DNA of 52,034 bases, from NCBI GenBank assembly GCA_003223295.1, contig QHYM01000126.1, forward strand, positions 1-52,034. Reading direction: 5' to 3'. This DNA comes from Acidobacteriota bacterium (GTDB lineage: Bacteria > Acidobacteriota > Terriglobia > Acidiferrales > UBA7541). The position numbers were made by a program, and so were the translations under genes. The notes beneath the pieces were generated by a model. That model searched no databases. It was not told the origin of the DNA and saw only the letters and a program-made list of their open reading frames with translations. The first letter of the stretch is position 1; every line of letters begins with the position of its first letter. Shown in pieces: positions 1-8,635 of the stretch.

Positions 1-1
1 G

Positions 2-253
2 GTCAAAACTTGGCCGCATTTCCGACCGGCGATGACGCTGGAGTCGCTGGGGATCATGGCGGTTCTGGCGCTGCTTGCGAATGTTTGCTACTGCGCGGCG
101 TATCTGGCGGAGATTTTGATCCAGAACTCGGGCATCAGCACAGGGTGGAACCGGCAACGATGGGGAATTTGGGCGATAGGAACACTGCTGGCGATGCTCT
201 TCGAGAATTATTGGATCGCGGACGAGATCTATCCTTTTGTTCAGCACCCGTGA
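2..253 (+). CDS. C-terminal end of a membrane protein (5'-partial)
   Basis: The reading frame is open from the first bases of the window, so the start lies outside it. The visible 83 or so residues contain two hydrophobic stretches, roughly LGIMAVLALLANVCYCAAYL and WGIWAIGTLLAMLF, separated by a short polar loop. This suggests the last two transmembrane helices of an inner-membrane protein. An in-frame ATG at position 32 could start a 73-residue protein, but there is no convincing ribosome binding site and the frame is open upstream. I do not recognise the family and give no function. Confidence 0.55.
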   Translation, partial: VKTWPHFRPAMTLESLGIMAVLALLANVCYCAAYLAEILIQNSGISTGWNRQRWGIWAIGTLLAMLFENYWIADEIYPFVQHP

Positions 254-562
254 GTGCTGGCCCGTGACTTTATTCGTTGAGAGGCTGACGCGCGCTTGAT
301 TTTGGGGTCAGGATTCCTGGGATCGGCGCCAGGCCAAGCGCGCGCCAGCAATTCTCGGCTGGACTGTATGAAGGGAGGGCGCGCTGCCAGCATCGCCAGG
401 CAAGTCTTTAGATCGAGCTAGACTCACCAAGTGCCCTGTGAGCCTTAGCGCGCCCGTCCTCTTTGCATAAGGGAAAGCACGACAAAAAAAAGTATAGGGG
501 ACGCGTTAGGGTTTTTACCCGAGGCATTGGCACGGCGTAAAGGCAGTTAAACCTACGCTGCT
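254..562. other. Intergenic region without a recognisable gene
   Basis: No convincing coding frame on either strand. A run of eight A (484-492 region) would be a T-tract for minus-strand transcripts coming from the MoaD-like gene, so transcription may end here. I see only a weak hairpin (GGGT-TTTT-ACCC near 513-524) and do not call a terminator. Confidence 0.4.
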
Positions 563-880
563 TCAGCCGCCAGCAATGGCGCCGAGGATGAGTAGTGGTT
601 CTTTTCCCGAGATGACCGCATCGGGCAGCGGGGTGTCCGGGGATTCGTGAGAAAGATCTTCTTCGCACGCGAAGAAACGCAAGAACGGGCGGCGCTGTTG
701 CGTGACGTGATCGCGGATGGTGCCCTGAAGCATCGGATAAGTGGCTTCGAGGGCGTCAAGCACCGAGCGAACGGTCGGAGCGCCTGCAACTTCGAGAAGA
801 AGCTCCCCACTGATGTGCGCCAGCCCGCGCAAATGTGGCGGGAGGATGATGCGAATCTTGCGAGGCGGCCCCCAGCTCAT
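563..880 (-). CDS. MoaD/ThiS-family ubiquitin-like sulfur carrier protein
   Basis: A 105-residue protein with a beta-grasp pattern: an N-terminal strand ([10 protein letters not shown]), a central [19 protein letters not shown] segment typical of MoaD/ThiS proteins, and a C-terminus ending GAIAGG. The terminal Gly-Gly is the site that is adenylated and thiocarboxylated in this family, so the tail is intact. The start is the ATG at 878-880, which overlaps the stop of the upstream BNR-repeat gene as ATGA, pointing to translational coupling. A longer frame upstream of that ATG is out of place inside the neighbour. Known MoaD proteins serve molybdopterin synthesis and ThiS serves thiazole synthesis. 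No cofactor-synthesis gene lies nearby, so the acceptor is unknown. Confidence 0.82.
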   Translation of the reverse strand: MSWGPPRKIRIILPPHLRGLAHISGELLLEVAGAPTVRSVLDALEATYPMLQGTIRDHVTQQRRPFLRFFACEEDLSHESPDTPLPDAVISGKEPLLILGAIAGG

Positions 881-2064
881 GACAGCGTCTGCACTTCGAC
901 GGAAAGCACGGCGGGGAGATCGCGGACGATGGGCGCCCAATTATCTCCCGCGTCGGGAGAAACGTAGACCTGGCCGCCGGTGGTGCCGAAGTAGATGCCG
1001 CACTTGTCGAGGGAGTCGACGGCCATGGCGTCGCGCAGCACGTTGACGTAGCAATCCTTTTGCGGCAGGCCCTTGGTGAGTGCCTCCCACTCGTTTCCGC
1101 CGGTGCGACTGCGATATACGCGCAGTTTCCCTTCGTGCACATAGTGCTCGCCGTCGCTTTTAATGGGGACGACGTAAATCGTTTCGGGCTCGTGCGCGTG
1201 AACGTCAATCACAAAGCCAAAGTCGGTGGGCAAGTTTCCGCTGACTTCTTTCCAGTTGTCGCCGGCATCGTCGCTGCGCATCACATCCCAGTGCTTTTGC
1301 ATAAACAGGACGTTGGGACGCGACTTGTTCATGGCGACGCGGTGGACGCAGTGGCCCACTTCTTCGGTGGGATTGGGGATGTATTGCGAGTACAACCCTT
1401 TGTTGATGGGCTTCCAGGTTTTGCCGCCGTCGTCGGTGCGAAACGCGCCCGCGGCAGAGATGGCAATGTAGATACGATTGGGATTCGCGGGATCGAGAAT
1501 AATGGTATGGAGGCACATGCCACCCGCGCCTGGCTGCCATTTGGGGCCCGTTCCGTGGCCGCGAAGGCCGGAGAGCTCGTGCCAGGATTTGCCGCCGTCC
1601 TTCGAACGGAAAATAGCGGCGTCCTCGACACCGGCGTACACGGTGTCCGGTTCCGTGGGCGAAGGTTCGAGATGCCACACGCGCTTGAACTCCCAGGGAT
1701 GCTGTGTGCCGTCGTACCACTGATGCGTGGTGAGAGGCTTGCCGCTTTCCGCGGAGGTGTCGTACACGAACTTGTTGCTCTCGCCCTTGGGCGTTCCACC
1801 GGGGGCGGTGGTTGCTTCGCCCGGAGGCGTGCCCGGCTGAGTCCAAGTCTTGCCGCCGTCATCGGAACGCTGAATGATTTGACCAAACCAGCCGCTGGTC
1901 TGCGAGGCATAAATGCGGTTGGGATTCGCGGACGAGCCCTTCATGTGGTAAATCTCCCAGCCGGCAAAGTGCGGGCCACTCACGTCCCATTTTTCGCGTT
2001 TGCCGTCCGACGACAGAATAAACGCGCCCTTGCGCGTGCCAACCAATACTCGTACTCCGCTCAT
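877..2064 (-). CDS. BNR/Asp-box repeat beta-propeller protein (sialidase/YCF48-like fold)
   Basis: A 395-residue protein with at least six Asp-box repeats of the form S-x-D-x-G-x-x-W. Examples are [40 protein letters not shown] and [10 protein letters not shown]. These mark the turns of a beta-propeller, as in sialidases, VPS10 domains and photosystem assembly factors. There is no signal peptide, so it is probably cytoplasmic. No catalytic sialidase residues can be claimed. The start ATG at 2062-2064 follows a GGGGG ribosome binding site 7 nt away. Its stop overlaps the MoaD-like start (ATGA), so the two are probably co-translated and may work together. Substrate unknown. Confidence 0.85.
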   Translation of the reverse strand: MSGVRVLVGTRKGAFILSSDGKREKWDVSGPHFAGWEIYHMKGSSANPNRIYASQTSGWFGQIIQRSDDGGKTWTQPGTPPGEATTAPGGTPKGESNKFVYDTSAESGKPLTTHQWYDGTQHPWEFKRVWHLEPSPTEPDTVYAGVEDAAIFRSKDGGKSWHELSGLRGHGTGPKWQPGAGGMCLHTIILDPANPNRIYIAISAAGAFRTDDGGKTWKPINKGLYSQYIPNPTEEVGHCVHRVAMNKSRPNVLFMQKHWDVMRSDDAGDNWKEVSGNLPTDFGFVIDVHAHEPETIYVVPIKSDGEHYVHEGKLRVYRSRTGGNEWEALTKGLPQKDCYVNVLRDAMAVDSLDKCGIYFGTTGGQVYVSPDAGDNWAPIVRDLPAVLSVEVQTLS

Positions 2065-2118
2065 GTTTCATCCCCCAACAAGCTGTGTGAAATCGCGCGA
2101 GACAGTGTGCCCAAGTAG

Positions 2119-2133
2119 CTTGCAAAATGCAAG
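2119..2133. promoter_or_regulatory. Candidate HxlR operator between divergent genes
   Basis: A perfect inverted repeat CTTGCA-AAA-TGCAAG sits 23 bp upstream of the HxlR start and 54 bp upstream of the divergent BNR-repeat gene. HxlR regulators usually bind short palindromes beside their own gene. Control of both divergent genes is inferred from position. Confidence 0.6.
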
Positions 2134-2156
2134 TGAAAATGTGTTAGCATGTCGAT

Positions 2157-2591
2157 ATGGCGAACAAGCGCCAGCCCAAGCGCCGGTCGGGATGCCCGCT
2201 GAACGCCTCGGTAGAAATGCTGGGCGACCGGTGGTCGCTGCTGATCATTCGGGACATGATGTTGCTCGGCTCCCACACGTTCAAAGAATTCCTGGCGTCT
2301 TACGAAGGGATTGCGTCGAACATATTGGCTGACCGGCTACGCAGGCTGGAAGCTTACGGGATCATTCGTACGGAACAGGACCCCGCCGATGGGCGAAAGC
2401 TGATTTACGAGCTTGCACCGAAGGGGATCGATCTCGCGCCGGTGCTTACGGAGATGGTGCTGTGGGCTGGCCGGCACGAAAAAACTGAGAACCAAGCGCT
2501 CATCCGGATTATGCAAAAGGACAAGCAGAAATTCATTGCGGAAATCCGCCGGCGCTGGGCGTACGAGACAGCCAGCTCAAAATCCAAGTAA
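2157..2591 (+). CDS. HxlR-family winged-helix transcriptional regulator
   Basis: 144 residues with the HxlR signature: a basic N-terminus, the conserved CPLNASVEMLGDRWSLLIIRDM segment (residues 13-34), a recognition helix region SNILADRLRRLEAYGII and a wing with DGRKLIYELAPKG. Cys13 is at the position used for thiol sensing in redox-responsive members such as HypR and YodB. Whether it senses anything here is not shown. The gene is divergent from the BNR-MoaD pair, and a perfect palindrome lies between them. Autoregulation and control of that pair is the simplest reading. Confidence 0.92.
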   Translation: MANKRQPKRRSGCPLNASVEMLGDRWSLLIIRDMMLLGSHTFKEFLASYEGIASNILADRLRRLEAYGIIRTEQDPADGRKLIYELAPKGIDLAPVLTEMVLWAGRHEKTENQALIRIMQKDKQKFIAEIRRRWAYETASSKSK

Positions 2592-2714
2592 ACCCGACCT
2601 CAACACGCTGTTGGATAATTAGGGCCGCGGCGGAGGCCCCTGCAATGGCGTTCGTGAAGCTCTCAACGCGTTAGCATTGGGCTTTTCCGTGCGCCAGCCT
2701 TCGCCGAGACTCGG

Positions 2715-3140
2715 CTACTTCCAGAGGACGAGGATGGCACCCATGACGAGGAAGCAGACGAGCTGATAACCAGTGTTGATGGCGAAGAGCCTCATGCTTT
2801 GTTTCGCGAACAAGGCGCCGGTGAATTGCACGGTGGCGACAAAGCCGAGCCAGATATGGAAACTGGCCATCACGCCAAAATGAAGAGAATCCGCACGGAT
2901 ACCATGAAGAATGAGGGCGAGCGTGAAAGCGCTAAGCAGGCTGGCTGCAAGAGAGCCAGCGTAGGCGGGCCCAGCGCTCTTACGCATTTCGTCCATCTTG
3001 GCTTTATCGTTCAGGTCGTAGCCCATTTCGCGAGTCCAGGCTTTAGCGAAGAGCAAGGGCGAGTACCAGAGGAAGCCGAGAATCATGGTGGCAATGGCAG
3101 CGCCGAGAATGGCAAGCCAATTCAAGCTATGCATGTGCAT
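2715..3140 (-). CDS. DUF1761-type integral membrane protein
   Basis: 141 residues with about four transmembrane helices: LAILGAAIATMILGFLWYSPLLF at the N-terminus, two central helices (SLAASLLSAFTLALILHGI and FGVMASFHIWLGFVATVQF) and a C-terminal one (LVCFLVMGAILVLW). The first helix ending in GFLWYSPLLFAKAW is typical of the DUF1761 family. The start ATG at 3138-3140 has an AAGGAG ribosome binding site 7 nt upstream; a longer upstream frame is low-complexity and rejected. Family function unknown. Confidence 0.8.
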   Translation of the reverse strand: MHMHSLNWLAILGAAIATMILGFLWYSPLLFAKAWTREMGYDLNDKAKMDEMRKSAGPAYAGSLAASLLSAFTLALILHGIRADSLHFGVMASFHIWLGFVATVQFTGALFAKQSMRLFAINTGYQLVCFLVMGAILVLWK

Positions 3141-3357
3141 GAGGGATCTCCTTGTGAGTGCTTTTAGGGGAAAGGTGGGCGGTATGGTATGACGCGACGG
3201 GCCGGGATGCAAAGGAAAAGAGAAGGTGAAGGAGGATGGCGAATGATGCCGGGACACGAGTAGTCACTTTTGCGTCGCAAGCGAGAAAATTATCCTCTTG
3301 GGGATGCATGAAGATGTCTCAAAACAAAAGGAACTCAGGGAATCGACAGCCTGAGAA

Positions 3358-3594
3358 ATGTGTCTTCGCCTCCATGAGGCGCATGCTGGTCGCTCTCCCG
3401 TGTCAAGGTTTGGCGAAAATCATGCGGACGGGAACGGGGCAACCACGGCGGTCCGAGCGCTCGGCGCGTTGCGCCGCGCGAAGGAACATATGCACGCCGC
3501 GCATGACTTCGGCGGGCACCGCGTGGAAGCTCTGAGGGCGACGGATGAAGCCATCCGGCAACTGGAGCTTTGCCTGAAGTTCGACAAGGATTAG
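3358..3594 (+). CDS. Small hypothetical protein, possibly a truncated secreted protein
   Basis: 78 residues. The C-terminal half (ALRRAKEHMHAAHDFGGHRV, then EALRATDEAIRQLELCLKF) looks like a real conserved helical module that I associate with small exported proteins of Acidobacteriota. Those normally start with a signal peptide. Here the frame begins at 3358 just after a stop, has no good ribosome binding site, and has no hydrophobic leader. The N-terminus may have been lost by frameshift or truncation, or the true start lies within the frame. It ends 54 bp before a good bidirectional terminator. Confidence 0.5.
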   Translation: MCLRLHEAHAGRSPVSRFGENHADGNGATTAVRALGALRRAKEHMHAAHDFGGHRVEALRATDEAIRQLELCLKFDKD

Positions 3595-3647
3595 GGAACC
3601 GGAAGCGCCGATAGGTACTTTCGACGGAAAACGTTTAAGGAACAAGA

Positions 3648-3675
3648 AGCCCGGGCTAAGGAGTCGGCCCGGGCT
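3648..3675. terminator. Bidirectional intrinsic terminator between convergent genes
   Basis: The arms AGCCCGGGC (3648-3656) and GCCCGGGCT (3667-3675) form a perfect 9-bp GC-rich stem with a 10-nt loop. The sequence after it is pyrimidine-rich on both strands (CTTCCTTTTCTG on plus, TCTTGTTCCTT on minus). It separates the small plus-strand gene from the convergent secreted-protein gene. Confidence 0.7.
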
Positions 3676-3700
3676 CTTCCTTTTCTGAAGAACTTGCCGA

Positions 3701-4246
3701 TCAATGAGCGCGGCGGAACTCGATGAAATCGCGGCCGACATAGAGGCGATAGCTGCCAGCTGTTGAGGAGGCGACGACCTGAAGGGGGACGGGGCGCTTC
3801 ATTTCGGCGTCGTGTTCCCCAGCCGCCTCGATGAGATTATTGGCGGCGAGATCCATCAAGATGAATTTTCCACCGGTGATGAAACCGAAACCGTATGCAC
3901 CGGGCTTCACCGTTTGACCGCCAATTTCCAAAGTCACTTCGCTGAGCAAATAAGCCTGGTACTTTTCCTTGATGGCGGTGGAGTAGCCTGAGTTGTCCAC
4001 CAAACCCGCCAAAACATAGAGATCGTCGGCAAAATGCACGCCGCCGGTGTTGCGGAGTTGCGCGGGAGCGACTTGGCCGCGGAAGAAGACATGCTCCGGG
4101 AAAAGTTTAGGCGTGATGTCAGAGGCCTTGAGGACTGCGTCTTGCCCAGCCGGTGGATTGCCGGCTTTGACACCGGGCGCTTGCCGGAGAGAGAAAGCCA
4201 AAAGCAAGAGCAGCAGGGAAACCAGGAGGAATGCAGAGCGTTTCAT
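3701..4246 (-). CDS. Secreted protein of unknown function
   Basis: 181 residues with a clear Sec signal peptide: MKR, then a leucine-rich core SAFLLVSLLLLLLAFSL, then a likely cleavage region near residues 25-30. The mature part contains LYVLAGLVDNSGYSTAIKEKYQAYLL and a glycine-rich GAYGFGFITGGKFILMDLA stretch, suggesting a compact beta-rich fold. I do not recognise a named family. The start ATG is supported by AAGGAGC a few bases upstream. It is monocistronic, ending at the shared bidirectional terminator. Confidence 0.75.
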   Translation of the reverse strand: MKRSAFLLVSLLLLLLAFSLRQAPGVKAGNPPAGQDAVLKASDITPKLFPEHVFFRGQVAPAQLRNTGGVHFADDLYVLAGLVDNSGYSTAIKEKYQAYLLSEVTLEIGGQTVKPGAYGFGFITGGKFILMDLAANNLIEAAGEHDAEMKRPVPLQVVASSTAGSYRLYVGRDFIEFRRAH

Positions 4247-4433
4247 TCGGGCTCCTTTCGAAGTGAATGCATGGTACGCGATTCGAATGGGGAGAGCAAA
4301 ACCCGAGACCGGAACAGGGTCAATAACGCAAAAGAACTAGCGGAGGGCGGCGCTGGAGGCCGCGAGAGGACGAAGACCGCGCGGGATGTGATATGTTACG
4401 CGCGCTCGCGAGTGGCCGAAGGGGAGGATGCAG

Positions 4434-6287
4434 ATGCTGGACCGGCGAAATTTCATGAAGACCTGCTCGGGGACGGGGCTGGCGGGAACGCTGTTTCCCG
4501 GGGTGTTATGGGCGCAGGCGCAAGCACAGGGCGCGACGAAGATCACGAAAGAAATGATCGACAATGCCGCGGCCATAGCGGATGTGCCGATCGCCGATGA
4601 GTACAAAGAAATGATGCTGGAGGATTTGAACGATCACGCCAAAGGCTACGAAGAGATTTACAAGCTAAAGATTCCGAATTCGGTCGATCCGGCGCTGGTG
4701 TTTGATCCGGTGCTGCCGGGAATGAAGTTTGAAACCGAGCGGAAGCCGATGCGGATGTCGAAAGCGCCGGCGGCGCCGACGAGTGCGCCGAAGAACCTAG
4801 AAGATTTGGCATTCGCGAGCGTGAGAGAGCTGGCGGAACTAGTGCGAACGAGGAAAGTTTCGTCGGTGGCGCTGATGGAAATGTACGTGCAGCGATTGAA
4901 GAAATATGATCCAACGCTGAAGTTTGTGGTGACGCTGACGGAAGAGCGTGCGCTGGCGCAAGCGAAGAAAGCCGACGCAGAAATCGCAGCCGGAAAATAT
5001 CGCGGGCCACTGCACGGGCTGCCGTGGGGCGCAAAAGACTTGTTGGCGACGAAGGGCTACCGGACAACGTGGGGAGCGGGCGGATTCGAAAACCAGATGA
5101 TTGACGAGGATGCGACGGTGGTAAAGCGCCTGGATGAAGCGGGCGCCGTGCTGGTGGCGAAATTGACGCTGGGTGCGCTGGCATTGGGTGATGTTTGGTT
5201 CGGAGGGATCACGCGGAATCCGTGGAACACGAATCAGGGATCGAGTGGGTCGTCGGCGGGGCCTGCTTCGGCAACGGCGGCGGGGTGCGTGGCGTTCAGC
5301 ATCGGTTCCGAGACGTTGGGGTCGATTTCTTCGCCCTCGACACGATGCGGATGTACGGGATTGCGGCCCACGTTTGGGCGGGTGCCGCGAACCGGAGCAA
5401 TGGCGCTTTCGTGGACCATGGACAAGCTCGGGCCAATCTGCCGGACGGTGGAGGATTGCGCGCTGGTGCTCGACGCGATTTACGGGCCGGATGGACACGA
5501 CCGCACGGTGCATGCGGCGGCTTTTCATTGGGACGCGAATCTGGATTGGCGGAAGCTGCGTGTCGGTTATTTGAAAGCGGACTTCGAACGCAAGCCGGAA
5601 CCGCCGCAAGAAGCGGAAAAAGAGGAGCCGGCGAAGACTCCCGAAGAACAGAAGAAGCGAGACGAACAAAAGAAACGGCGCGAAGCGGGGCGTGCGCGCG
5701 CGGAGTACGACCGAAAATACAATGAAGCGTCGCTCGCAAAATTGCGGGAGATGGGCGTGAACCTGATCCCCGTGGAGCTGCCGAAGTTTCCCTACAGCGC
5801 GATCACGGTGATGCTGACCGCGGAGTCGGCTGCCGCGTTTGATGAGCTGACACGCGCGGGAAGGGACAAGCTGCTGACTTCGCAGAAGGACTACGACTGG
5901 CCGAACTCGTTTCGATCGGCACGGTTCATTCCGGCGGTGGAGTATATCCAGGCAGCGCGGGCACGAAAACTGGCGATGGAAGCGATGGCGAAAGTTTTCG
6001 ACGCCGTAGAGGTGATCGTGGCGCCGACGAATGGCAGTCAGCAACTGGTGATTACGAACCTGACCGGGCATCCTTCGGTGATTTTGCCCAATGGATTGCG
6101 CGGAGACGACGCGCCGAAGTATCCCTTCGTGGATCCCAGCGATTTTCAAAATGCGGGCGGCCCGGGAACGCCCACGAGCTTGACGTTTCTGGGCAAGTTG
6201 TATGGCGAAGCGGAATTGCTGGCTTTCGCGCGGGCGTTTCAGGAGGCAACGGGGTTTCATCTGCAGCACCCAAAGCTTGCGGTCTAG
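4434..6287 (+). CDS. Exported amidase-signature-family hydrolase
   Basis: 617 residues. The start is the ATG at 4434, with GGAGG 6 nt upstream; the ATG at 4428 is directly against that site. The N-terminus DRRNFMK followed by a hydrophobic stretch ending in AQAQAQ resembles a twin-arginine signal. The amidase signature is complete: Lys201 in PWGAKDLL, cis-Ser273 in GSSGSSAGP and nucleophile Ser297 in GSETLGS, which form the Ser-cisSer-Lys triad of this family. Residues about 385-430 are a highly charged linker rich in E, K and R. The family hydrolyses amides such as fatty-acid amides, peptides or Gln-tRNA. Export and the absence of gatB/gatC argue against a tRNA role; the substrate is unknown. 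Confidence 0.9.
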   Translation: MLDRRNFMKTCSGTGLAGTLFPGVLWAQAQAQGATKITKEMIDNAAAIADVPIADEYKEMMLEDLNDHAKGYEEIYKLKIPNSVDPALVFDPVLPGMKFETERKPMRMSKAPAAPTSAPKNLEDLAFASVRELAELVRTRKVSSVALMEMYVQRLKKYDPTLKFVVTLTEERALAQAKKADAEIAAGKYRGPLHGLPWGAKDLLATKGYRTTWGAGGFENQMIDEDATVVKRLDEAGAVLVAKLTLGALALGDVWFGGITRNPWNTNQGSSGSSAGPASATAAGCVAFSIGSETLGSISSPSTRCGCTGLRPTFGRVPRTGAMALSWTMDKLGPICRTVEDCALVLDAIYGPDGHDRTVHAAAFHWDANLDWRKLRVGYLKADFERKPEPPQEAEKEEPAKTPEEQKKRDEQKKRREAGRARAEYDRKYNEASLAKLREMGVNLIPVELPKFPYSAITVMLTAESAAAFDELTRAGRDKLLTSQKDYDWPNSFRSARFIPAVEYIQAARARKLAMEAMAKVFDAVEVIVAPTNGSQQLVITNLTGHPSVILPNGLRGDDAPKYPFVDPSDFQNAGGPGTPTSLTFLGKLYGEAELLAFARAFQEATGFHLQHPKLAV

Positions 6288-6324
6288 CCCCTACAGCGCG
6301 GCTTCCAAGGCAAACCGATTCCTT

Positions 6325-6834
6325 CTACATACCCTTCTGCAGGGGATAGCCCTTGCCGGCCCAGTCGGTGGCGAAGCTCGTGGGTATCACGAGCACGCGG
6401 AGTTTCTTCAAGCCCATGCTGCGGAGGGCGTTGTAGGCCGGGCGGATGTTGGGGCATTTATCAAACGGGCAGCAGCCGCAGTAGATGACCAGATCGGCCG
6501 AGCGGGGAAGCGTGGCGGCCCAGGCTTTCAATTCCGCAAGGCCCTGTTCCGTGGAAGCGGTCCCGTGAAAAGCTGCGTCGGGCACATGCCCGCCAACGTA
6601 GAGCGAGCGAAATCCAACAAAAAGAACAGTGGGTAGAGACGAACTTTTGTCCGTGAGTTCCTTGGCAAGCTGAGCGGGCTGCAAGGTTGCCGAGCTAGGC
6701 CAAGGGTCCGCGGGTTTCTTTTCGTCTCCACTGGCGGTCCTCACCGGGAAAGAGCTGATCGCCAACGCGAGTAGAAAAGGAAGGGATGAAACGAAAACGA
6801 AGATGAGAGAGCCATGCGTCCGAAAGCGAGACAC
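6325..6834 (-). CDS. Exported rhodanese-like protein with Cys-rich active loop
   Basis: 169 residues. The start is taken as GTG at 6832-6834 because a perfect AGGAGG lies 6 nt upstream; the longer frame to 6897 has no such support. Residues about 8-30 form a signal peptide or membrane anchor (SLIFVFVSSLPFLLALAIS). The C-terminal half is rhodanese-like, with VGGHVPDAAF, then DLVIYCGCCPFDKCPNIRPA, in which Cys119, 121, 122 and 127 cluster at the catalytic loop. A canonical rhodanese needs one Cys; four suggest redox or metal chemistry. It converges with the amidase, 37 bp apart. Confidence 0.8.
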   Translation of the reverse strand: MSRFRTHGSLIFVFVSSLPFLLALAISSFPVRTASGDEKKPADPWPSSATLQPAQLAKELTDKSSSLPTVLFVGFRSLYVGGHVPDAAFHGTASTEQGLAELKAWAATLPRSADLVIYCGCCPFDKCPNIRPAYNALRSMGLKKLRVLVIPTSFATDWAGKGYPLQKGM

Positions 6835-6981
6835 CAGAAGCCTCCTGATGGTTTTCGATTGTAGGCTGAAGCAGGGGGTCGCGGCTACTTGGAACACGAT
6901 GAGCGAGAGCGCGTTCCAACAATTGGTTCGACAGTGAGCTTCTGAAGAAGCGAAGCCGTTCGTCGCTGAGGAATAGAGGAA

Positions 6982-7953
6982 TTACCTTTTCTGATCGGCG
7001 CGCGTGCGCTGAAGCTTCATGGCTGTAGTGCGAAGAGTTTCGGGAACATTCTTATTGGTTGTCAGGCGTTTGAGATCCTGGGCGTTGAGTATCGGCAAAA
7101 TGTGCAAGGTGACGTCGAGTGGGGTTTTGGGATTGTTGATGAGATTGCGCACGACTGTATAGTTCTTGCGAAACGCGCGGTTGCCGGCGATAAGCCGGAG
7201 GATTTCGTCGGTTAGGCTGGACATGGCCGCGAAAGATTCAACTTCCTGATCGGTCAGACGTGGCGATTGAAGAACAGCCCGCTGAACGACCTTGTTGGAG
7301 TCGCGTATGAGTGTGCGGCGCGCGTCCGAGGCGCCCTTGATGGCGTATTGTACGCGTTGCGCGACGGTCATTGTGGCGATGCGTTGGATCAGGGTCTGAC
7401 GGCGTGCGGCGTCGGGTTCCGCGGCGGCGGCGGCGTCTGCCAGGGCGGCTTCGTCAATGGGATGGCCCGGCCCGTGAAGTTCGTGGAGATGGTTTTTCTG
7501 TTCCGCCGTCAAGGAGGGAGAGTGTTCCAGAGCAGCGGCGAGGGCAGGAGAGGCGCTGACGCGATCGAGGTCTTCCATCAAGGCCTGAGTGGCAACACCT
7601 GAAAGATGGCGCGCTATATGAACGAGATACTCTGCAGCGCAATTCTTGTTTTGTACGAGCGCGTCACAGATGCCGGGCTTGTCGGCAAGATTCCGCGAGG
7701 CATAGACAAAAAGCGCGGGTTGAGCGTTCTCTCGCTTGATAGCCTCGACGAAAGATTCCGGTGGCATTGAGAGAATCGCGTCGCTCGCACGCGTGGCGAT
7801 CATTTCGTCGGTGTCACTGGCGAGAATGGCTAGAATCTCCGCGCGGTCCGCGGGGGCAAGATGCGCGCCGCCCGTGCAGACAGCCAGCTTTCGTTCGCGC
7901 GTGGCGCGGCCGTGCCGAAGATCTTCTACAACTTCAGGGTTGAGAGTCTCCAC
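6982..7953 (-). CDS. HEAT/DUF2336-like alpha-helical repeat protein
   Basis: 323 residues, almost wholly alpha-helical by composition, with repeating units of about 35 residues such as ILAILASDTDEMIATRASDAIL and AVLQSPRLTDQEVESFAAM. It ends with the pattern ILRLIAGNRAFRKNYTVVRNLINNPKTPL, typical of DUF2336/HEAT-like scaffolds. No catalytic motif or signal peptide is seen, so it is probably a cytoplasmic interaction platform. Its start overlaps the end of the upstream RodZ-like gene by 20 nt, so the pair is probably co-translated. Confidence 0.75.
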   Translation of the reverse strand: METLNPEVVEDLRHGRATRERKLAVCTGGAHLAPADRAEILAILASDTDEMIATRASDAILSMPPESFVEAIKRENAQPALFVYASRNLADKPGICDALVQNKNCAAEYLVHIARHLSGVATQALMEDLDRVSASPALAAALEHSPSLTAEQKNHLHELHGPGHPIDEAALADAAAAAEPDAARRQTLIQRIATMTVAQRVQYAIKGASDARRTLIRDSNKVVQRAVLQSPRLTDQEVESFAAMSSLTDEILRLIAGNRAFRKNYTVVRNLINNPKTPLDVTLHILPILNAQDLKRLTTNKNVPETLRTTAMKLQRTRADQKR

Positions 7954-8635
7954 CGGATGTCTTCCTCAAATTCTCATGGCTGAATACCATTCTACCGAAG
8001 GTTCCGGGCGCACCGAGCGGCGGCATGGCCCTGCCGTTCAATTGCAGCAACACCGCCGAGGAGTTTGTCGCGCTAACGTCAAACTCACCTTTGGCGGTGA
8101 AATGCTGGGTTTCTCCGGCGTACAGCTGGGAATCCATAAGGAGTTTGCCGTCCGCAATGATGCGAACGTGGGTGCTCATGGAAGCCGAAATGGAGAGTTC
8201 GAGAGGGGTATCGGAAGACGCGGAGGCGGCGGATTGTTTCGCGGCCCGATAGGCGGCCAGGTGGCGCCATGTGTATCTTGCCGCATAGAAAAATAGAATT
8301 AGCAGAAGCAGGCCGACGAGAGCCGCGGCGGCAGGAATCCACCTGGCGGGCGATGGAATGGGCTGCACAGGCTTTGGAGGAGGGGGCGGTAACTTTTCGG
8401 CACGCGCCAGGTCATATTCGCCCAGGAGGGCTTCTTCGGCGAGGCCGAGGTAACGAGCAATGCTGCGCACAAAGCCATGTCCGAAGACACCGCCGGGCAG
8501 TTTTCCCCAATCTTCGTTTTCCAGGGCTTGCAAGAAGCGGTTACTGATGCGCGTGGCCTTACTCAACTCGTCCAGGGAGACTTCACGGAGTTCCCGCTCG
8601 CGCTTCAGGTGTTCACCAAATTTTCCCTTGGCCAT
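7934..8635 (-). CDS. RodZ-like membrane-anchored helix-turn-helix protein
   Basis: 233 residues in RodZ order. An N-terminal Xre-type HTH (FGEHLKRERELREVSLDELS followed by KATRISNRFLQALE, residues 6-39) is followed by GGVFGHGFVRSIARYLGL, which is characteristic of the RodZ/YmfM cytoplasmic domain. Then come a proline-rich linker PPPPPPKPVQPIPSP, one transmembrane helix (about 100-118), and a C-terminal beta-rich domain (STHVRIIADGKLLMDSQLYA) resembling DUF4115. RodZ links MreB to cell-wall elongation; no mre genes are nearby, so the role is by homology. It is translationally overlapped by the HEAT-like gene. Confidence 0.83.
   Translation of the reverse strand: MAKGKFGEHLKRERELREVSLDELSKATRISNRFLQALENEDWGKLPGGVFGHGFVRSIARYLGLAEEALLGEYDLARAEKLPPPPPKPVQPIPSPARWIPAAAALVGLLLLILFFYAARYTWRHLAAYRAAKQSAASASSDTPLELSISASMSTHVRIIADGKLLMDSQLYAGETQHFTAKGEFDVSATNSSAVLLQLNGRAMPPLGAPGTFGRMVFSHENLRKTSGGDSQP

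Noticed and set aside
1060-2118. Plus-strand frame of 352 codons opposite the BNR-repeat gene
   Set aside because: The minus strand shows six Asp boxes and a ribosome binding site; the plus frame has no motif.
4839-6269. Long minus-strand frame (476 codons) opposite the amidase
   Set aside because: It is Arg/His/Pro rich without motifs, and the plus strand has a complete catalytic amidase.
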